From Arthrobotrys musiformis (lineage: Eukaryota; Ascomycota; Orbiliomycetes; Orbiliales; Orbiliaceae), in NCBI GenBank assembly GCA_036971715.1, contig JAVHJL010000004.1, positions 1,984,001 through 2,048,000 of the forward strand: DNA of 64,000 nt. The letters are read 5' to 3'. The notes beneath the pieces were generated by a model, which saw only the letters and a list, made by a program, of their open reading frames with translations, searched no databases and was not told the DNA's origin. The stretch's first letter is position 1. Each line of letters begins with the position of its first letter. Of this stretch, positions 59,510 to 64,000 are shown in pieces. Position numbers and translations under genes: made by a program.

Positions 59510-61218
59510 ATGAATCTCCAAGCTATCTTAACTGACCAAAACTCCAACCCTACCCCTATTGCTCCTCTGGTCGCAATTCCTCATCCGCCAAATATGCCGA
59601 AACACGTCGAGTTCATTCTCATTACCGACCCCGCTGAGCTCGCAAATGACCTGAGTAACCTCCCTAGTGTCAAATTCACCATCAATGCTCACGATACAAC
59701 CGAATCAATCACCACTGCCATCACTTCCTTCTTCGGCTTGTTCGCCAGCGGCCCGACTGTCGTGTCGTCCCACCGTGTCTCGTTTGAGGATGAGAAGGAA
59801 AACCGCATGATTCTATCCTATAACAACGTTCAAGAGAACCAAACGATCTTCGTCAGGCCTCTCGGGGAGGCTCTCCATGTCACCCGTGATAGCCGAGGAT
59901 CGAGCCCTCACAAATCCCGTGGCGGCTCTGCAGCCATGTCTAGATCGAGGAGCAATAAAAGACATGCATCGAGCACTCCAACCCCTGATATAGATCTCAG
60001 GAAGCAGATTGAGCCCGTCGCCAGCGCTGAAATCTCGGTCGAAAACATCCTCGAGGGTTCTCGGAGGAAGCGATTAAAGTTTGAGAGCTCGGTATGCTTT
60101 TTTTCTCCCCTCTCCAGCCTTATCAAGTCGTCCTGAAAAAAAATTTGGTCTTTTTTTTCTAATAGGCAACACAGGAACTTCCTTTATTCCCGGAGATGAC
60201 GCATCGATTCGGTCCTCCGTCTTCGTCGTCTGCGAGCCCATCTAGGCCGACTCCTCAATTAACCCCTTACTCTCAGCCTGGTCATCACACCACATATCCT
60301 CATCCTCAATCTGCCTATCTTTACTCCCTTGGTACTGAGCCGACTCCCCCTCCGAGCGCGACCACTAATACTAGAGTCACACTCCCAACTCCTGCTCCCA
60401 CGATCGCATCCTGTATTTCAGATGAAGACGCTGCTATCCAATTGATGCGCTTGGGTGAGAAGCCAACTAACAATGGTCACTCGCACCATCACCACCAAAT
60501 TCGTCACCAGTATTCCCCTGATGTTGACTATAACGGACAACCAACACATGGCGCTTTGCTTCCAAGTCCCGTTTCCCATATTTACAGCCAGCACGCTAGT
60601 CCCGTGAGAGTCGGGTATGGCAGACCTCTCACCTACGAAGAGCCAGAGGATGATGTTCGCGATGGTAACTACATCGCATCAGACGAATACCAAGATGAGG
60701 AGGACGAGGTTCCACTCCTCCACAAGAGGTCGCAATTTGCTCCCAATCGTCAGGCCCCTCCACCTCCCAACGGTGTTAGGAAGAAGGCACCATCCAAGCC
60801 TAAGAAGGTTAAGAAGCCTACCAACAATCTCATCCCTGCTCCACAACTCAACGCTTTCCCGGGATACCCAGCAGCCGATACAAGCTTCAACGGTTTGGAG
60901 GCAGCTACTTCTCTTGCCAACCTTGCGAACCCTGAAGGCAAGTATATCCAGCAGGGTGTTATGCTACCTCCTGAACCCCAGGAAAACCAAAAGCCGCGAT
61001 GCCAGCGATGCCGAAAGTCGAAGAAGGGATGCGACCGTCAACGTCCTTGCCAACGCTGCAAGGATGCCGGAATCCCGGCTGATCAGTGTATTAGCGAGGA
61101 CGAAGCTGGCACTCGCCGTGGTCGCATGAATGCCGCAAAGGCAGCCGCTGCCAACGGCATCGTCAAACCGAAGGCTCCCAAGCCAAAGAAGCGAAAGGTC
61201 ACACCCGAGCAGATGTAA
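59510..61218 (+). CDS. Zn2Cys6 transcription factor with C-terminal zinc cluster
   Basis: Two exons, 59510-60091 and 60166-61218, give 544 residues; the intron is 74 nt. The zinc cluster is unusually placed near the C-terminus: C473-x2-C476-x6-C483-x5-C489-x2-C492-x9-C502, followed by ISEDEAGTRRGRM and a basic Lys/Pro tail that could be a nuclear localisation signal. The N-terminus (about residues 24-125) forms a conserved block with HDTTESITTAITSFFGLF, VSFEDEKENRMILSY and TIFVRPLG, which I recall from a widespread Pezizomycotina regulator family. The middle is Ser/Pro/His-rich and probably disordered. The ATG at 59510 has an ATCATGA context; a long upstream leader suggests strong transcriptional or translational control. 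The target genes are unknown. Confidence 0.9.
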
Positions 61219-63061
61219 ACGGACAACCCCCCGCTATAGACCACATCCTCCGCCGACCGCCGCCGTTCGGTCCCTTTTTATTTATTTATTTTTTCAACCC
61301 AACCTCTGATTCAGATATCTTTTCTCAACAAAAGCACCTGGAATGGTTTTTTAAAATTTCATTTCGCTTTGTATATCTTGTACACCTAGTTCCTATGGTT
61401 CGCCACTTTCGGGCATTCCTGCCCCAGGGTCATCTCTCGATCCGACCTACGACGCCTATGTTTGCAAACACTCACCTCTTCTTTTACGACCCCTCCGACA
61501 ACAACATATAGACTTATACACACGACGGCCATCACGAAACTCGCTCCTCGTCCCGATATCTTTCATCTCGAACTTTGCTTTGCAAACCTGTAAAGTCCTA
61601 ACCCTGTATTATCCTTTCCTTATCCTCTTTTGGTTCAATGCTTTCCCGTTCAGTTCATCGCGTCGGTGCATATCAGGTTCAGTTGGCAAAATACTCATGA
61701 TTGCGAGATCTTTTTTTTCTCCCTTGTTCTCGCTTTCCCTGCTTTTGTTTCTTCCTATTTCAGTCTGGGATATATCCATGTATTAACTCTAGTGTCTGTA
61801 TTCCCTCTGGTGTTTTCCTCCTTGTATTCATTTCCTATGGGTTCCTCAATTATAACTTTCCTTTGTCTAGGGGTTCCTTTCCTATTTTGTCTTTCTTTGG
61901 TGATTGTATTTTTTATTTCTTTTTCTTGATTTCATTTCCGGTCTGGCCTTTCCTTATCCTTCTTTTGAAAATACGGCTTCGGAGTTATCTGCTTTGACTG
62001 CTAGGTTTTTTCTGCGTCCCCTTTCGTCTTTTTTTTTTTTTGATCACCGCTTCTTCCTATCCATCTCCCCTACATACAAATAACAATAACAGCCAGAAGT
62101 CAAGGCCACCTTGTGGATGATAGTTCGTTCTATCTGAAGGGAAGGCACTTTTCTACTCAAAAAACTGTACTACATATGTACGCAGCGATATTCTTCCGCC
62201 GTATTGCCTGTTGCTGCCTGATATGCCCTCTATTCTTGTTCGTTGTTTCTTTATTTGCGCCTTGCCTTATTTATTTATTTTAACTCTCCACGATTGGGGG
62301 CTGAGAGGGGGCTGAAGGGTACATGGAGTACTTGACTAGGCTGCTTCGGTGTACCTAAGTAAGGGGAATGGAAAGAGATACAAATACAATACAAAATAAG
62401 AATATCAAAAAAAGAGACCACCACTTTCACCATCTCCGAATCGTAGTAGATAGATGGAGCTGTCCGACCAATCACGAGTGCATCCGAACGGATCTGAGAT
62501 TGATCGATCGCAATCGGAAACGGGGGTTTTTAGTACTGTGTCGGGAGAGTCGAACATTGATGATCTGTTATCTGTAATGTGATGTGGGTCTCGAAGATGT
62601 ACACGTAACAGCCGCCCACCGATGAGATCTTAATCGCCCTGACACCCCTTTCGAAGAGAGAGGGCCCTTGCATACTACGTACACCCCAGCTGTGGTTCAT
62701 GTCATGTCAAGGACCATCCACACCTTAAGCGCCCGGCCATCATCCACACCCACCCTGACAGCTGACCGGCGAACGAGGCCAGGCCAGCTAGATCGAAAGC
62801 CAGTAGCCCTACACGCAAGGCCGTTGTGTGTTGCGGTTGACGTCTAAATATAGCACTTCGCTTGGCGGCCTAAGCGAGTCCACGCTACCAAAAGCTTGGC
62901 CCTGGTGCTGCCCATAATTGCTTCTTCCGGTGGCATTCTCTATAATTTTTTCGTGTGGGTGGCATCCGAACCCAGTCATTTGGGTCCGCGTCCCACGACC
63001 AGATCTACCAACCACACCGGTTCCCTCACCACCACCTCATTGTTTCTTTTACCTAGCGATC
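61219..63061. other. Intergenic region: Zn2Cys6 3' flank and RPC53 promoter
   Basis: T-rich sequence to about 62050, with open frames rich in Phe, Leu and Ser that reflect composition. The RPC53 promoter side from about 62580 is more balanced. No gene is supported. Confidence 0.6.
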
Positions 63062-64000
63062 ATGCCGCCGAAAGCTAGAGCCCGGGCGGCGAAACCACGC
63101 GGTGGAGCTGCCGCTGCGGGTGATCATCAACAGGACGCGGAGCCGCAGATAGATCCATCGACATCGATACCCTCCGAACCCATCGAATCCACCCCTCTCG
63201 CCATCCCACCCCCCTCGGGGCGGCTGGAGGGTCTAAACCCCGCCCCACGTTCGACGAGGGGTTCCACCGCCGCAGCAGCAGCAGCAGTAATACCAGAAGC
63301 CTCAACAGTCATCACACCACCCGTCCTAGCACCAGGAGAACGACCGAAGCCGAAACTAAAGTTTGCGCCAAAGAATACGATCCGGAAGACGAAAGAGTAA
63401 TTTTTTTCTCCCATTTCCCCTCTGGCTTTTGGTTATTGTTGAGTGAAAGGGCTGACGGTGGTATAGAGAACGAGAGCAGTTGAATAGGAAATACGACCCC
63501 CCGCCGCCGGATGAATCACTCAATGCATTCGGAGTCACGCGTGGTGGACCCTCGGGGCGTGGTGCGAGGGGTAGAGGTCGAGGGAGGGGTGGGTTGGGGA
63601 GGGGCGATGGTACGAAGAGGGAGGAAGTGGCTATTGCTTCCGGACCGTTCTCCATGGGGAGCGTTATCACCAGTAAGACCAATTTTTCATCATTACAAAT
63701 ATTTCTACAAGTTTTCTAGAGATGAGGTAAACTAATGGATTGAATTTTCTTATAATAAAACAGTGGGCGGGAAACAAAAGGTCTCGATAGAACGAATCTC
63801 ACGCTCGCTACGAAATCACAAAGTCAGCGGATCGAGGGTTAAGCGTGAGATAGGCGAGGACGGACAGGTTAAAGATGAACTATACTCTTCGTCTGATTCC
63901 GAGGGGGGGCCGAAGGTGGATGTTGAAATGATCGAATTGATCAGTAGCGATGAGGATGAAGATGAGGACGGGGAGAAGAAGTACTCGTCCGTTAGGGGGT
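63062..64000 (+). CDS. RPC53: RNA polymerase III subunit RPC4 (C53), 5' part
   Basis: Partial at the right edge. Exons 63062-63396, 63467-63672 and 63764-64000 (continuing) encode about 259 residues so far; introns are 70 and 91 nt. RPC4 (C53) is the Pol III subunit that, with C37, acts in termination and reinitiation. The start has the basic Ala/Arg-rich N-terminus, then RLEGLNPAPRSTRG, KPKLKFAPKNTIRKTKEE, a Gly/Arg-rich tract and the family motif VDVEMIELISSDED with an acidic run. The conserved C-terminal domain lies beyond the window. Together with TFC3 it is the second Pol III gene of the window. Confidence 0.85.

Noticed and set aside
1..64000. tRNA or rRNA genes
   Set aside because: Reading for cloverleaf-like A and B boxes gave no convincing candidate; a covariance-model scan would be needed to be sure.

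Overview
The window is nuclear DNA of a filamentous ascomycete (Pezizomycotina). Genes have many short GT-AG introns (mostly 47-106 nt) with CTAAC/CTGAC-like branch sites, spacers are long and rich in pyrimidine tracts and microsatellites, and the gene families are fungal (Zn2Cys6 factor, PFA3-type DHHC enzyme, GPI-type GH16 protein). Long leaders and spacers hint at an early-diverging class such as Pezizomycetes or Orbiliomycetes, but the order cannot be fixed by eye.

Layout. 1-438 is the 3' end of an unrecognised gene. 892-2940 and 4417-6174 are two tandem minus-strand paralogues and the most unusual part of the window. Each has a Cys4 zinc-ribbon-like element in the N-terminal half and a C-terminal HVE...PCxxC signature of the cytidine-deaminase fold, and both have similar upstream blocks. 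Gene 1 also has a 17-18-residue minisatellite next to the catalytic domain and a 15-C homopolymer in its coding sequence. From 7.5 kb on the content is mainly conserved housekeeping: COA6 (cytochrome oxidase assembly), a rhomboid protease, a PFA3-like palmitoyltransferase, a tail-anchored UBE2J/UBC6-type E2, a lineage-specific possibly secreted protein, the largest TFIIIC subunit, cohesin SCC3 (divergent from TFIIIC), a small basic protein, POT1, importin alpha, an RWD/DEAH helicase of the DHX57/YLR419W type, a GPI-type GH16 protein and a B-type cyclin.

About 10.8 kb (48.7-59.5 kb) has no convincing gene. It lies between the cyclin and a Zn2Cys6 regulator and probably contains both promoters and a long leader. 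The right edge cuts the RNA polymerase III subunit RPC53/RPC4.

Functionally, TFIIIC and RPC4 both serve Pol III. SCC3, POT1 and the cyclin serve chromosome maintenance and the cell cycle. The GH16 protein, the DHHC enzyme, the rhomboid and the E2 act at membranes or the wall. The deaminase-like pair is accessory in character: duplicated, diverged and repeat-bearing. No intact transposon, CRISPR array, rRNA or tRNA was recognised. All splice structures were inferred by hand from splice consensus, frame continuity and family conservation.
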